A stretch of 5,556 nucleotides of DNA from Pseudomonadota bacterium (GCA_023414975.1 JAEZMI010000078.1:1-5556); one strand, 5' to 3'. Positions 1-5,291 are shown, counted from the stretch's first letter. The notes: generated by a model from the letters alone, not told the origin. Numbers and translations: made by a program.

Positions 1-1534
1 CTAAGTGTCGCAACAGGATAAGGCAGGCTACGACGATGGCGAGGGCCGCGAGGTAGAAGCGCGTCGGCGTGGCGAGCGGTGCCTGCGGCCAGACGCCGAA
101 CAGGCCGTTGGAGCCGCCGGTAACATAATCCCACTGATAGACGATGGACCAGATGATCTGCGCGAACGCCAGGGTCAGCATGGCGAAATAGACGCCCTCC
201 AGCCGCACCGCAACGGCCCCGAACAGGGCCGCCGCCATCCCGGCGACGATGATGCCGACGGCGAAAGATGTAACAGTATCAAGGCCTAAGGCGGTGGCGG
301 CGAAGGCGGTGGCGTAGGCGCCGATGCCGAAGGCGGCGGCGTGGCCGAAGGAGGCGAGGCCGCCCGGTCCCATGAGGAAATGCAGCGAGGCGGCGAAGAG
401 GGCGGCGATCAATATGTCGAGCGCCAGCACGGGGGCGTAGGGAAAAGCATCGAGGAAGGGCAGCACGAAAAAGCACAAGCCTATGAAAAGAAAGGAAAAC
501 CGGCCGGCGGAGGACAGCGGCCGCAGCGGCGCCTCCACATGGGTTCGGCTATTGTTCGGAGGTATTTTTATACCGAACAAACCATGCGGTCGCAGGATAA
601 GTACAACAGCCATAACGAGAAATTCGGCCACCAGCGTCAGCTTGGTCATGTTGAAGGCGACGCCGGCGATCTCCACGGTTCCGAGCGCCGCGCACAGCGC
701 CTCGATCTGCGCCACGAGCAGCGCGGCGAGGTAGGCACCCCGGATCGAGCCCATGCCGCCGACCACCACGACCACGAAGGCGTCGCCCAAAACCGTGAGG
801 TCTATCAATAGATTAGCAGGCTCGCGCGGCATCTGCAGCGCGCCGCCGAGGCCGGCGAGGCCGGCCCCCAGCGCGAAGACGGCGGTGAACAGCACCGCCT
901 CGTTGATGCCGAGGGCCGCGACCATCTCGCGGTCCTGCGTGGCGGCGCGGATGAGGCGGCCGAAGCGCGTGCGGGTGAGTGCAGTGTGGAGGACGATCAG
1001 GACAATCGGGCCGATGAGTGCAAGGAAAATGTCATATTGCGGCAGCCGCCGGCCGAGCAGGTCGACCGCCCCGGTGAGGCCCGGTGCACGGGGGCCGAGA
1101 ATGTCCTCCGGGCCCCACAGCGCGAGCGTGGCGTCGTTGATGATGAGCAGCAGCGCGAAGGTGGCGAGCAGCTGGTAGAGCTCCGGCGCCCGGTAGATGC
1201 GCCGGAGCACGGCGACCTCCACCAGCGCGCCGATGAGGCCCATGGCGAGCGCCGCCGCGAGAACCGCGCCCCAGAAGCCGAGGGCGCCGGGCATCATCGG
1301 CGCGAGCGTGACGGCGACGTAGAGCCCCAGCATGTAGAAGGAGCCGTGCGCCATGTTCACAATGCGCGTCACGCCGAAGATGATGGACAGCCCCGCCGCC
1401 ACCATGAACAGGGTGGAGGCGGCGGCGAGCCCGTTGATCGCCTGAAAGGCGAGGGCGGGCAGCAACGGCCACTGCGCGGCGATCGCGTCGAAGGGCGCCT
1501 GCAAATATCCCTGGAATATTGCCTGGAAGGACAT
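1..1534 (-). CDS. Fused LivH-LivM branched-chain amino acid-type ABC transporter permease (partial, cut at left window edge)
   Basis: Inner-membrane pore of a hydrophobic-amino-acid-transport (HAAT) type ABC importer. The ATG at 1534-1532 opens a frame with no stop through 511 codons to the window edge. Residues about 25-320 form a full LivH-type domain: the typical N-terminal stretch with GLSIIFGVTRIVNMAHG near 48-64, a coupling (EAA-like) loop RAATQDREMVAALGIN at 196-211, VVGGMGSIRGAY near 258-268, and the usual LivH ending LRPHGLFG at 314-321. A linker of about 25 residues follows, then a LivM-type domain from about 345 with GPGGLASFGHAAAFGIGAYA at 389-408 and EGVYFAMLTLAFAQI at 446-460. 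LivM is cut before its own coupling loop. In E. coli these are two genes; single-chain versions are known in proteobacteria. Codon counting gives exactly 511 residues to position 2, so there is no frameshift at the joint. It lies 67 bases after the binding-protein gene, probably in the same operon. The substrate cannot be read from sequence. The first domain is highly certain; what follows LivM, possibly an ATPase, is unseen. Confidence 0.93.
   Translation of the reverse strand, partial: MSFQAIFQGYLQAPFDAIAAQWPLLPALAFQAINGLAAASTLFMVAAGLSIIFGVTRIVNMAHGSFYMLGLYVAVTLAPMMPGALGFWGAVLAAALAMGLIGALVEVAVLRRIYRAPELYQLLATFALLLIINDATLALWGPEDILGPRAPGLTGAVDLLGRRLPQYDIFLALIGPIVLIVLHTALTRTRFGRLIRAATQDREMVAALGINEAVLFTAVFALGAGLAGLGGALQMPREPANLLIDLTVLGDAFVVVVVGGMGSIRGAYLAALLVAQIEALCAALGTVEIAGVAFNMTKLTLVAEFLVMAVVLILRPHGLFGIKIPPNNSRTHVEAPLRPLSSAGRFSFLFIGLCFFVLPFLDAFPYAPVLALDILIAALFAASLHFLMGPGGLASFGHAAAFGIGAYATAFAATALGLDTVTSFAVGIIVAGMAAALFGAVAVRLEGVYFAMLTLAFAQIIWSIVYQWDYVTGGSNGLFGVWPQAPLATPTRFYLAALAIVVACLILLRHL
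554..578. repeat. Small inverted repeat at the LivH-LivM joint
   Basis: GTTC (554-557) and GGTAT (561-565) pair with ATACC (570-574) and GAAC (575-578) around a TTTT loop, with a 3-base bulge (GGA, 558-560). It lies within the coding frame, in the short linker just after the LivH C-terminal motif, in an AT-rich patch of an otherwise GC-rich gene. The paired structure is directly visible. A function, such as an mRNA hairpin or a relic of the former intergenic region, is only inference. Confidence 0.45.
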
Positions 1535-1574
1535 GGCGGCGAGGTCCCCGGCGCGCGGTCGACACGCGTGCCGC

Positions 1575-1600
1575 CGGCGTGGTGCGGCGTGGTGCGGCGT
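1575..1600. repeat. 10-bp tandem repeat (2.6 copies) in the gap between binding-protein and permease genes
   Basis: The unit GGTGCGGCGT occurs twice in full (1581-1590 and 1591-1600), preceded by a partial copy (1575-1580). It ends immediately beside the stop codon of the binding-protein gene. Next to it lie two 8-bp palindromes, CACGCGTG (1563-1570) and CGCCGGCG (1572-1579), and a CACGC/GCGTG inverted repeat (1563-1567 with 1577-1581). The 67-base gap 1535-1601 holds nothing else I can recognise; the Shine-Dalgarno match for the permease is weak (a GGGGA about 12 bases before its ATG). An intercistronic RNA structure that sets the ratio of binding protein to permease is possible but not shown. 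Confidence 0.5.
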
Positions 1601-1601
1601 A

Positions 1602-2840
1602 TCAGTCGGCGGCGGGGCGCAGCGCCTTCACCTCGGTATCTGAGGGCAGCACGCTGGCGCCATCGATATAGCGAGCGCCGGTCATCACCCCCTTGCCGTC
1701 TTTCACCGCCGTCGTGCCGACAAAGGCCCCCATGGTCGCCTGATGGTCGCTGGCGCGGTAGACGAACGGACCGAACGGGCCGGTGACCTCCAGCCCCTTG
1801 AAGGCGGCGACCATGCGCTCGGCGTCGATGCCGCCCGCGGCGCTCGCCCTGGCGAACCCCGCCGCCAGCGATTTGATGGTCGCATAGCCCACGACGGAGC
1901 CCAGGCGCGGCGGCTCGCCATAGGCGGCGCGGTAGGCGTCGAGGAAGGCTGTGTGCTCGGGCGTGGCGATGTCGTACCAGGGATAGCCCGTCACCACCCA
2001 GCCGACCGGCGCTTCCGCCTTCAGCGGGTCGAGATATTCCGGCTCGCCGGACAGAAGGCTGACGACGAAAACGCCCTCCAGCGCCGAGCGCGTATTCGCC
2101 TCGCGCACGAATTTGGCGAGATCCGGCCCGAACAGCACGTTGAAGACCGCGTCGGGCTTGGCGTCGGCGATGGCCTGCACCACCGGGCCGGCATCGAGCT
2201 TGCCGAGCGGGGTGGCCTGCTCGGTGACGAACACGACGTCCGGCTGGGCGGCGCTGAGCAGCTTCTTGAAGGTGGCCGCGGCGGACTGGCCATATTCATA
2301 GTTCGGGTAGACAAGCGCCCAGCGCTTGCGCTTCGCGGCGATCGCTTCCGGCATCAGCATGGCGACCTGCATATAGGTGGAGGCGCGCAGCCGGAACGTG
2401 TAGCGGTTGCCGTCCGACCAGGTGATCTTGTCGGTCAGCGGCTCGGCGGCGAGAAAGAAGACCTGGCGCTTGGCGGCATAGCTCGCGACCGCCAGCCCGA
2501 CATGGGAGAGGAAGGTGCCGGTGAGCGCATCGACCTTCTCGCGCGTCACCAGTTCCTCGGCGACGCGCACCGCGTCGCCGGGGTTGCCGCCGTCGTCACG
2601 GGTGATGAGTTCGAGCGGGCGCCCGGCAATGCCGCCGGCGGCGTTGATCTCGCGGACCGCCAGCTCCATGCCCTTGCGGTAGGGTTCGAGAAAGGCGGGC
2701 TGCGCCTTGTAGCTGTTGAGCTCGCCGATGCGTATCGGCTCGGCGCGGGTGGTCGATCCCGCCAATCCCATCCCGAGGCCCGACAGGGCCAGCACCGCGC
2801 CGAGCAGCGCCGTCCCGATTTTCTTGCCGCCGCTGCTCAT
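1602..2840 (-). CDS. ABC transporter periplasmic substrate-binding protein, LivK/Peripla_BP_6 type
   Basis: Captures a small solute in the periplasm and delivers it to the permease encoded just downstream. I chose the ATG at 2840, giving 412 residues starting MSSGGKKIG, because a Sec signal peptide follows at once: KK at 6-7, a hydrophobic core at about 9-28, and likely cleavage after T-R-A (33). An in-frame start 38 codons upstream would put an arginine-rich, non-signal stretch in front. The mature chain begins with the typical first strand IRIGELNSY (36-44), then YRKGMELAVREINAAGGI (54-71) and RDDGGNP (81-87), all characteristic of type I periplasmic-binding folds of the HAAT family. NYEYGQS (180-186) marks the second lobe. 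The length is normal for the family. The ligand is not predictable: relatives bind leucine-type amino acids, amides, urea or aromatic acids, and I recall similar DDGGNPG-type sequences among binding proteins of unassigned substrate. It heads the transporter operon; no convincing promoter is visible upstream. Confidence 0.93.
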   Translation of the reverse strand: MSSGGKKIGTALLGAVLALSGLGMGLAGSTTRAEPIRIGELNSYKAQPAFLEPYRKGMELAVREINAAGGIAGRPLELITRDDGGNPGDAVRVAEELVTREKVDALTGTFLSHVGLAVASYAAKRQVFFLAAEPLTDKITWSDGNRYTFRLRASTYMQVAMLMPEAIAAKRKRWALVYPNYEYGQSAAATFKKLLSAAQPDVVFVTEQATPLGKLDAGPVVQAIADAKPDAVFNVLFGPDLAKFVREANTRSALEGVFVVSLLSGEPEYLDPLKAEAPVGWVVTGYPWYDIATPEHTAFLDAYRAAYGEPPRLGSVVGYATIKSLAAGFARASAAGGIDAERMVAAFKGLEVTGPFGPFVYRASDHQATMGAFVGTTAVKDGKGVMTGARYIDGASVLPSDTEVKALRPAAD

Positions 2841-2983
2841 GCTCTGCCCCACATGCTCTCGCCCAAAGGGCTCTCGTCCTGCGCGTTCCAACGTCCCGCG
2901 CGCTCCAGGCCCGGCGACAAGGTATCGCCCGTCCGCCTCACGTCCAGCCCCCACAGCCGGACCATCAGCGATCCTGTGGATGC
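2841..2983. other. Intergenic gap between the DMT transporter and the binding-protein gene
   Basis: This 143-base region should carry the 5' leader of the binding-protein operon, and possibly the end signal of the upstream pair. I found no promoter hexamers with correct spacing that I would defend and no hairpin followed by a T-run on the minus strand. The only visible structure is a short GCCC-AAA-GGGC inverted repeat (2871-2881), flanked on each side by CTCTC and too small to call a terminator. The transporter operon may have its own promoter here or may be read through from the upstream pair; the sequence does not decide. Confidence 0.4.
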
Positions 2984-3886
2984 TCAGGGGCCGATCTCGA
3001 CGTCCGGCTCGGGCACCGGCGCCGCGCGGCGCGAGGCCATGAGGGCGCCGCCAACGATCAGCGCCGCCCCGGCCAGCGTGCTCAGCGAGGGAATCTCGGC
3101 GAAGGCGAAGAAGCCGATGCCGACGGCCCAGATGAAGGCGGTGTACTCGAACACACCGAGGCGGCTCGCATCCGCCCGCTTATAGGCGGAGGCCATCAGC
3201 AGATGCCCGGCCGTGCCGAGTGCGCCGATGATGAGAAAGGTGATGAATTCGGAGGGCGCCGGCGCGGTCCAGCCCGGTACCGCCAGCGGCACGATGATGA
3301 AGGCCGGCAGCAGGTTCTGCAGCAGCACGATGGTGGGCAGCGGGTCGTGCGCGGCGCGGCTCTTCAGCGCGACCATGGAGAGCGCATAGGTCACGGCCGA
3401 GGCAAGCGCCGCGGCCAGCCCCCACGCATTGGCTGTGCCGGCGCTTTCCACCTCGTGCCAGAGCACGACGAGGACACCGGCAAAGCCCAGAAGCAGGGCG
3501 GCGATGATGCTGCGGTCCGGCCGTTCGCCCAGCAGCAGCGCGGCGAACAGGGCGATGAAGATCGGCGCGGTGAAGGACAGCGCCAGGACCACGGCGAGCG
3601 GCAGAACCGCGAGCGCGTAGAAGAAGCTGAGCGCGGTGGCGGCGACGACGAGCGAGCGCCAGAGATGCGGGCGCAGCGTCGCCGCGCTCGGCCACGGCGT
3701 GCGCAGGGCGCGGAACAAGGCGAAGGCGACCAGCGTGCCGCAGACATAGCGCATGGCCGCGATCTGCGGGGTCGAATGGCTCGCCGACGCGTGCTTGATG
3801 ACCGCGTCCATGATGGAGAGCAGGCCGATGCCGGCAATGGCGGACAGGGCCGGCCCGAGGGCGGCGCCGATGGCGAGGCGGGGCAT
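2984..3886 (-). CDS. EamA/DMT-superfamily transporter (ten predicted membrane helices)
   Basis: Inner-membrane carrier of the drug/metabolite transporter superfamily, whose characterised members export amino acids, metabolites or drugs. The 300-residue length is typical, with two tandem EamA halves (about 15-143 and 154-284), each of roughly five helices. The family signature ends the first half: LSFTAPIFIALFAALLLGER (103-122). Its counterpart in the second half is FEYTAFIWAVGIGFFAFAE (246-264). MRYVCGTL (45-52) is the usual helix-2 start. The C-terminal tail after 285 is polar and proline-rich, presumably cytoplasmic. The ATG at 3886 lies 3 bases after the acetyltransferase stop (TGATCGATG), so translational coupling is likely; only a weak GGCGGG is available as ribosome-binding site. 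The substrate is unknown. Acetylation by the partner enzyme could be linked to export, but that is inference from adjacency alone. The family call is firm. Confidence 0.92.
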   Translation of the reverse strand: MPRLAIGAALGPALSAIAGIGLLSIMDAVIKHASASHSTPQIAAMRYVCGTLVAFALFRALRTPWPSAATLRPHLWRSLVVAATALSFFYALAVLPLAVVLALSFTAPIFIALFAALLLGERPDRSIIAALLLGFAGVLVVLWHEVESAGTANAWGLAAALASAVTYALSMVALKSRAAHDPLPTIVLLQNLLPAFIIVPLAVPGWTAPAPSEFITFLIIGALGTAGHLLMASAYKRADASRLGVFEYTAFIWAVGIGFFAFAEIPSLSTLAGAALIVGGALMASRRAAPVPEPDVEIGP

Positions 3887-3889
3887 CGA

Positions 3890-4438
3890 TCAGCCCGCCG
3901 CGCCGGAAGGGGCCGGGCATGCCGATGCCGGGACGCGGTGCGCCGCGAGGCAGAGCCGGTAGGGATATTCCCGGGTGGCGGAGATGTCGTGCAGTTCGCG
4001 CGCGCCGCTCTGGCGGACGAAGCCGCAGGCCTCGTAGAAGCGGTGGGCGTCGAGAAAGCGCGTGTCGGTCCACAGACGGACCTCGGGTGCGCCCTGCGTG
4101 GCGGCGACGGCAAGCGCGGCGTCCATGAGCGCGCGGGCCACGCCCCGGCGGCGGGCGCGGGCGGCGACATAGACCTTGGTGATCTCCAGCGCGCCGGGCG
4201 GCGCGTCCGCGTCTCCGGTGGGCGCCAAAGCGAGCGAGCCGATGACGCCGCCATCGTCCTCGGCAACCCAGATGCGGCCGCCGCGGGCGGCGAAATGGCT
4301 GGCGATGGCATCGAGCTCGGGGAATTCGGCGGCGCGGTCGAAGAGGCAGCCGGGATATTCGGCGAAGGCCGATTCGATGAGCGCGGCGATGGCATCGCCG
4401 TCTTCATTGCGCGCGGGGCGCAGCTGGAACGCGGTCAC
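3890..4438 (-). CDS. GNAT-family N-acetyltransferase
   Basis: Cytoplasmic enzyme that transfers an acetyl group from acetyl-CoA to an amine; the acceptor is unknown. The 182 residues carry the GNAT fold landmarks: strand 1 FQLRPARNEDGDAIAALI (4-21), central strand IWVAEDDGGVIGSLAL (56-71), strand 4 plus the acetyl-CoA pyrophosphate loop ITKVYVAARARRRGVARAL (86-104), with R96-x-x-G99-x-A101 matching (Q/R)xxGx(G/A), and the closing motif FYEACGF (134-140). The last 15 residues or so (AHRVPASACPAPSGAAG) are probably a disordered tail. Translation starts at GTG (4438-4436). This start is favoured because a GGAG Shine-Dalgarno core lies 7 bases upstream and the first GNAT strand begins at residue 4. 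It is the first gene of a two-gene unit with the DMT transporter and diverges from the lipoprotein gene. Relatives acetylate amino acids, peptides, antibiotics or ribosomal proteins; nothing here selects among them. Confidence 0.92.
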   Translation of the reverse strand: MTAFQLRPARNEDGDAIAALIESAFAEYPGCLFDRAAEFPELDAIASHFAARGGRIWVAEDDGGVIGSLALAPTGDADAPPGALEITKVYVAARARRRGVARALMDAALAVAATQGAPEVRLWTDTRFLDAHRFYEACGFVRQSGARELHDISATREYPYRLCLAAHRVPASACPAPSGAAG

Positions 4439-4445
4439 GACAGGA

Positions 4446-4449
4446 CTCC
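4446..4449 (-). promoter_or_regulatory. Shine-Dalgarno GGAG for the acetyltransferase GTG start
   Basis: CTCC on the plus strand reads GGAG on the minus strand, 7 bases ahead of the GTG at 4438-4436. No competing in-frame ATG keeps the first GNAT strand, so this site supports the GTG start. It lies inside a 10-bp sequence, CCGGAGTCCT, that is also found in front of the divergent lipoprotein gene. Confidence 0.65.
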
Positions 4450-4514
4450 GGCCAACCGTGTCGCAAAAAGTCGGGCGGGAATGCGGGTAGGGTTCGACGC
4501 GGCGGCGCGGGCGG

Positions 4515-4543
4515 ACTATGTTCGCAAGGTCTTTCCGCGTAAA
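4515..4543 (-). promoter_or_regulatory. Candidate sigma-70-type promoter for the acetyltransferase/DMT transporter pair
   Basis: Read on the minus strand: TTTACG (-35, 4543-4538), a 17-base spacer, and CATAGT (-10, 4520-4515). Each hexamer matches the consensus at 4 of 6 positions. A start of transcription near 4508 would leave about 70 bases of leader before the GTG. This is a pattern match within the least GC-rich part of the intergenic region; other assignments are possible. Confidence 0.35.
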
Positions 4544-4550
4544 GCGTAAT
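4521..4550 (+). promoter_or_regulatory. Candidate sigma-70-type promoter for the lipoprotein gene, overlapping the divergent promoter
   Basis: TTCGCA (-35, 4521-4526), an 18-base spacer, and CGTAAT (-10, 4545-4550); each hexamer matches 4 of 6 consensus positions. Transcription from about 4557 would give a leader of about 80 bases before the ATG at 4638. It overlaps the candidate minus-strand promoter almost fully, so RNA polymerase could not occupy both at once. Confidence 0.3.
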
Positions 4551-4555
4551 CATTA
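4531..4555. promoter_or_regulatory. Inverted repeats within the divergent promoter region (possible operator)
   Basis: CTTTCCGCGTAAAG (4531-4544) is a 14-bp imperfect palindrome, with arms CTTT/AAAG, core CGCG and one symmetric mismatch. Directly beside it, TAAT-C-ATTA (4547-4555) is a perfect 4-bp-arm inverted repeat. They lie on the spacer and -10 of the candidate plus promoter and on the -35 and spacer of the minus one. That is where a repressor would act on both, but no regulator gene is in the window and both repeats are short. Confidence 0.3.
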
Positions 4556-4627
4556 TGTTGGTGTGCGAATTGGATGTAATGGACCTTTGCCGGGGCTTCG
4601 CCCGTTACCTCGGCATGCGTCCGTCCC

Positions 4628-4631
4628 GGAG
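4628..4631 (+). promoter_or_regulatory. Shine-Dalgarno GGAG that fixes the lipoprotein start
   Basis: GGAG lies 6 bases before the ATG at 4638, and a lipoprotein signal peptide follows that ATG. The frame is open further upstream to another ATG at 4518, but that start lacks a comparable site and would place 40 basic, non-signal residues in front. Confidence 0.7.
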
Positions 4632-4637
4632 TCCTCG

Positions 4638-5165
4638 ATGAAGCTTGCCCGCCTTCCCGACAGCCGCCCGGTCCGCCGCGCGCTGGACCGTCGTCGCCTG
4701 GTGAATCTGGCCGGTCTCACCGCCCTCGCGGCGCTGGCGGCCGCCTGCTCCGCCACCAACCAGACCCAGGCGCCCCAGCCGGTGGAGCCGGCGATGCCGC
4801 GCTTCACCTCGCCGATTACGGCGCAGCAGGTGATGGGCAAATGGGGCCTTGCGGCCTATCACAGGCCGGAAGACGCGGCGCGCACGGAAGCGCAGGCCCG
4901 GCAGGGCTGCCGCCAGCCCTATGTCATCGATGCGGGCCCCTCCGGTGGCTTCATGATGTATCTGGCCGACCAGTCGCAACCTTCCGAGGTGGTGTCGAAG
5001 CAGGTCGCGCCCGGTCCGACCTATATCGGCCTGCCGGACGAGCCGCCGGGCTCGCAGAGCGACCGCGAGGTGCTGCGCTTCGACGGGCAGGTGATGGTGC
5101 TGAAATGGCTCGACCCGGAAGTCGCCGGGCGCTACGGCACCATGGTCTATGTGCGCTGCCCCTGA
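4638..5165 (+). CDS. Conserved alphaproteobacterial lipoprotein of unknown function
   Basis: A 175-residue envelope protein. The N-terminus is long and basic (R10, R13, R14, R18-R20), followed by a hydrophobic core (21-36) and a lipobox-like LAAAC with the lipidated cysteine at 37. Transfer to the inner leaflet of the outer membrane is likely because no Asp follows that cysteine (+2 is Ser). The RRRLV in the n-region resembles a weak twin-arginine motif, so Tat export is possible. A Pro/Gln-rich linker (41-55) leads to a compact domain at about 62-174: GKWGLAAYHR (67-76), the acidic/alanine stretch to C91, QPYVIDAGPSGGFMMYLAD (93-111), and the ending DPEVAGRYGTMVYVRC (159-174). C91 and C174 could form a disulphide. 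I associate this domain with uncharacterised lipoproteins found widely in Hyphomicrobiales; the beta-rich pattern suggests a lipocalin-like small barrel, which is inference. It stands alone on the plus strand with its own Shine-Dalgarno site. The next gene, after 126 bases, appears separately controlled. Confidence 0.85.
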   Translation: MKLARLPDSRPVRRALDRRRLVNLAGLTALAALAAACSATNQTQAPQPVEPAMPRFTSPITAQQVMGKWGLAAYHRPEDAARTEAQARQGCRQPYVIDAGPSGGFMMYLADQSQPSEVVSKQVAPGPTYIGLPDEPPGSQSDREVLRFDGQVMVLKWLDPEVAGRYGTMVYVRCP

Positions 5166-5216
5166 CCGTAGCGGCGTGGGTCTCGGCTGCCGGAGCGAAC
5201 GGGCATCGGGCGGGCG

Positions 5217-5242
5217 GTAACACGGCACTAACCGGAAATTAA
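5217..5242 (+). promoter_or_regulatory. Three TAAC half-sites 11 bp apart, CtrA-like box
   Basis: GTAA (5217-5220), CTAA (5228-5231) and TTAA (5239-5242) are each separated by exactly 7 bases, and each is followed by C, giving TAAC at 5218, 5229 and 5240. The CTAA-N7-TTAA pair differs by one base from TTAA-N7-TTAA, the known recognition sequence of the cell-cycle response regulator CtrA of alphaproteobacteria. The last element, TTAACC, can also serve as a -35-like sequence, 18 bases before GTTTAT (5263-5268). Such overlap is typical of CtrA-activated promoters. Binding by CtrA is inferred, not shown. Confidence 0.45.
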
Positions 5243-5268
5243 CCATGGCACGCCAAGCTGTGGTTTAT
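5239..5268 (+). promoter_or_regulatory. Candidate promoter for the truncated secreted protein gene
   Basis: TTAACC (5239-5244), an 18-base spacer, and GTTTAT (5263-5268) are weak but suitably spaced hexamers. Transcription would begin near 5275 and leave a leader of under 20 bases before the ATG at 5292, in which GGATGG (5280-5285) can serve as ribosome-binding site. The weakness of both hexamers fits a promoter that needs an activator bound at the TAAC array. Confidence 0.3.
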
Positions 5269-5291
5269 TTCCAGGTGTCGGATGGCCCTCA

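Noticed and set aside
1032..1565. A 177-codon minus-strand frame overlapping the fused permease
   Set aside because: It is arginine-, alanine- and histidine-rich with no family features, and it overlaps the LivH domain, whose motifs are clear in another frame.
2839..2854. Five-codon mini-ORF (M-W-G-R-A) overlapping the binding-protein start on the minus strand
   Set aside because: It is too short and of chance composition; nothing suggests a regulatory leader peptide.
2871..2881. GCCC-AAA-GGGC hairpin as a terminator after the DMT transporter
   Set aside because: The stem is only 4 bp and no T-run follows on the minus strand.
2841..2954. Upstream in-frame start that would lengthen the binding protein to 450 residues
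   Set aside because: The additional 38 residues are charged and non-hydrophobic and would bury the signal peptide; the ATG at 2840 directly precedes a normal Sec signal.
1743..3185. Long plus-strand open frame of 480 codons opposite the binding-protein gene
   Set aside because: It is a shadow caused by high GC content. The minus strand holds a full binding protein with signal peptide, and this frame even crosses into the DMT transporter gene.
3203..4549. Long plus-strand open frame of 448 codons opposite the transporter and acetyltransferase genes
   Set aside because: It is Gly/Arg/Glu-rich, lacks any recognisable domain, and spans two genuine minus-strand genes and their divergent promoter region.
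4590..4604. GGGC-TTC-GCCC hairpin in the lipoprotein leader
   Set aside because: It has a short 4-bp stem with a 3-base loop and is not positioned over the Shine-Dalgarno site; it is expected by chance at this GC content.
4518..4637. Upstream start that would add 40 residues to the lipoprotein
   Set aside because: It would place a non-signal extension before the lipobox; the ATG at 4638 has a GGAG 6 bases upstream.
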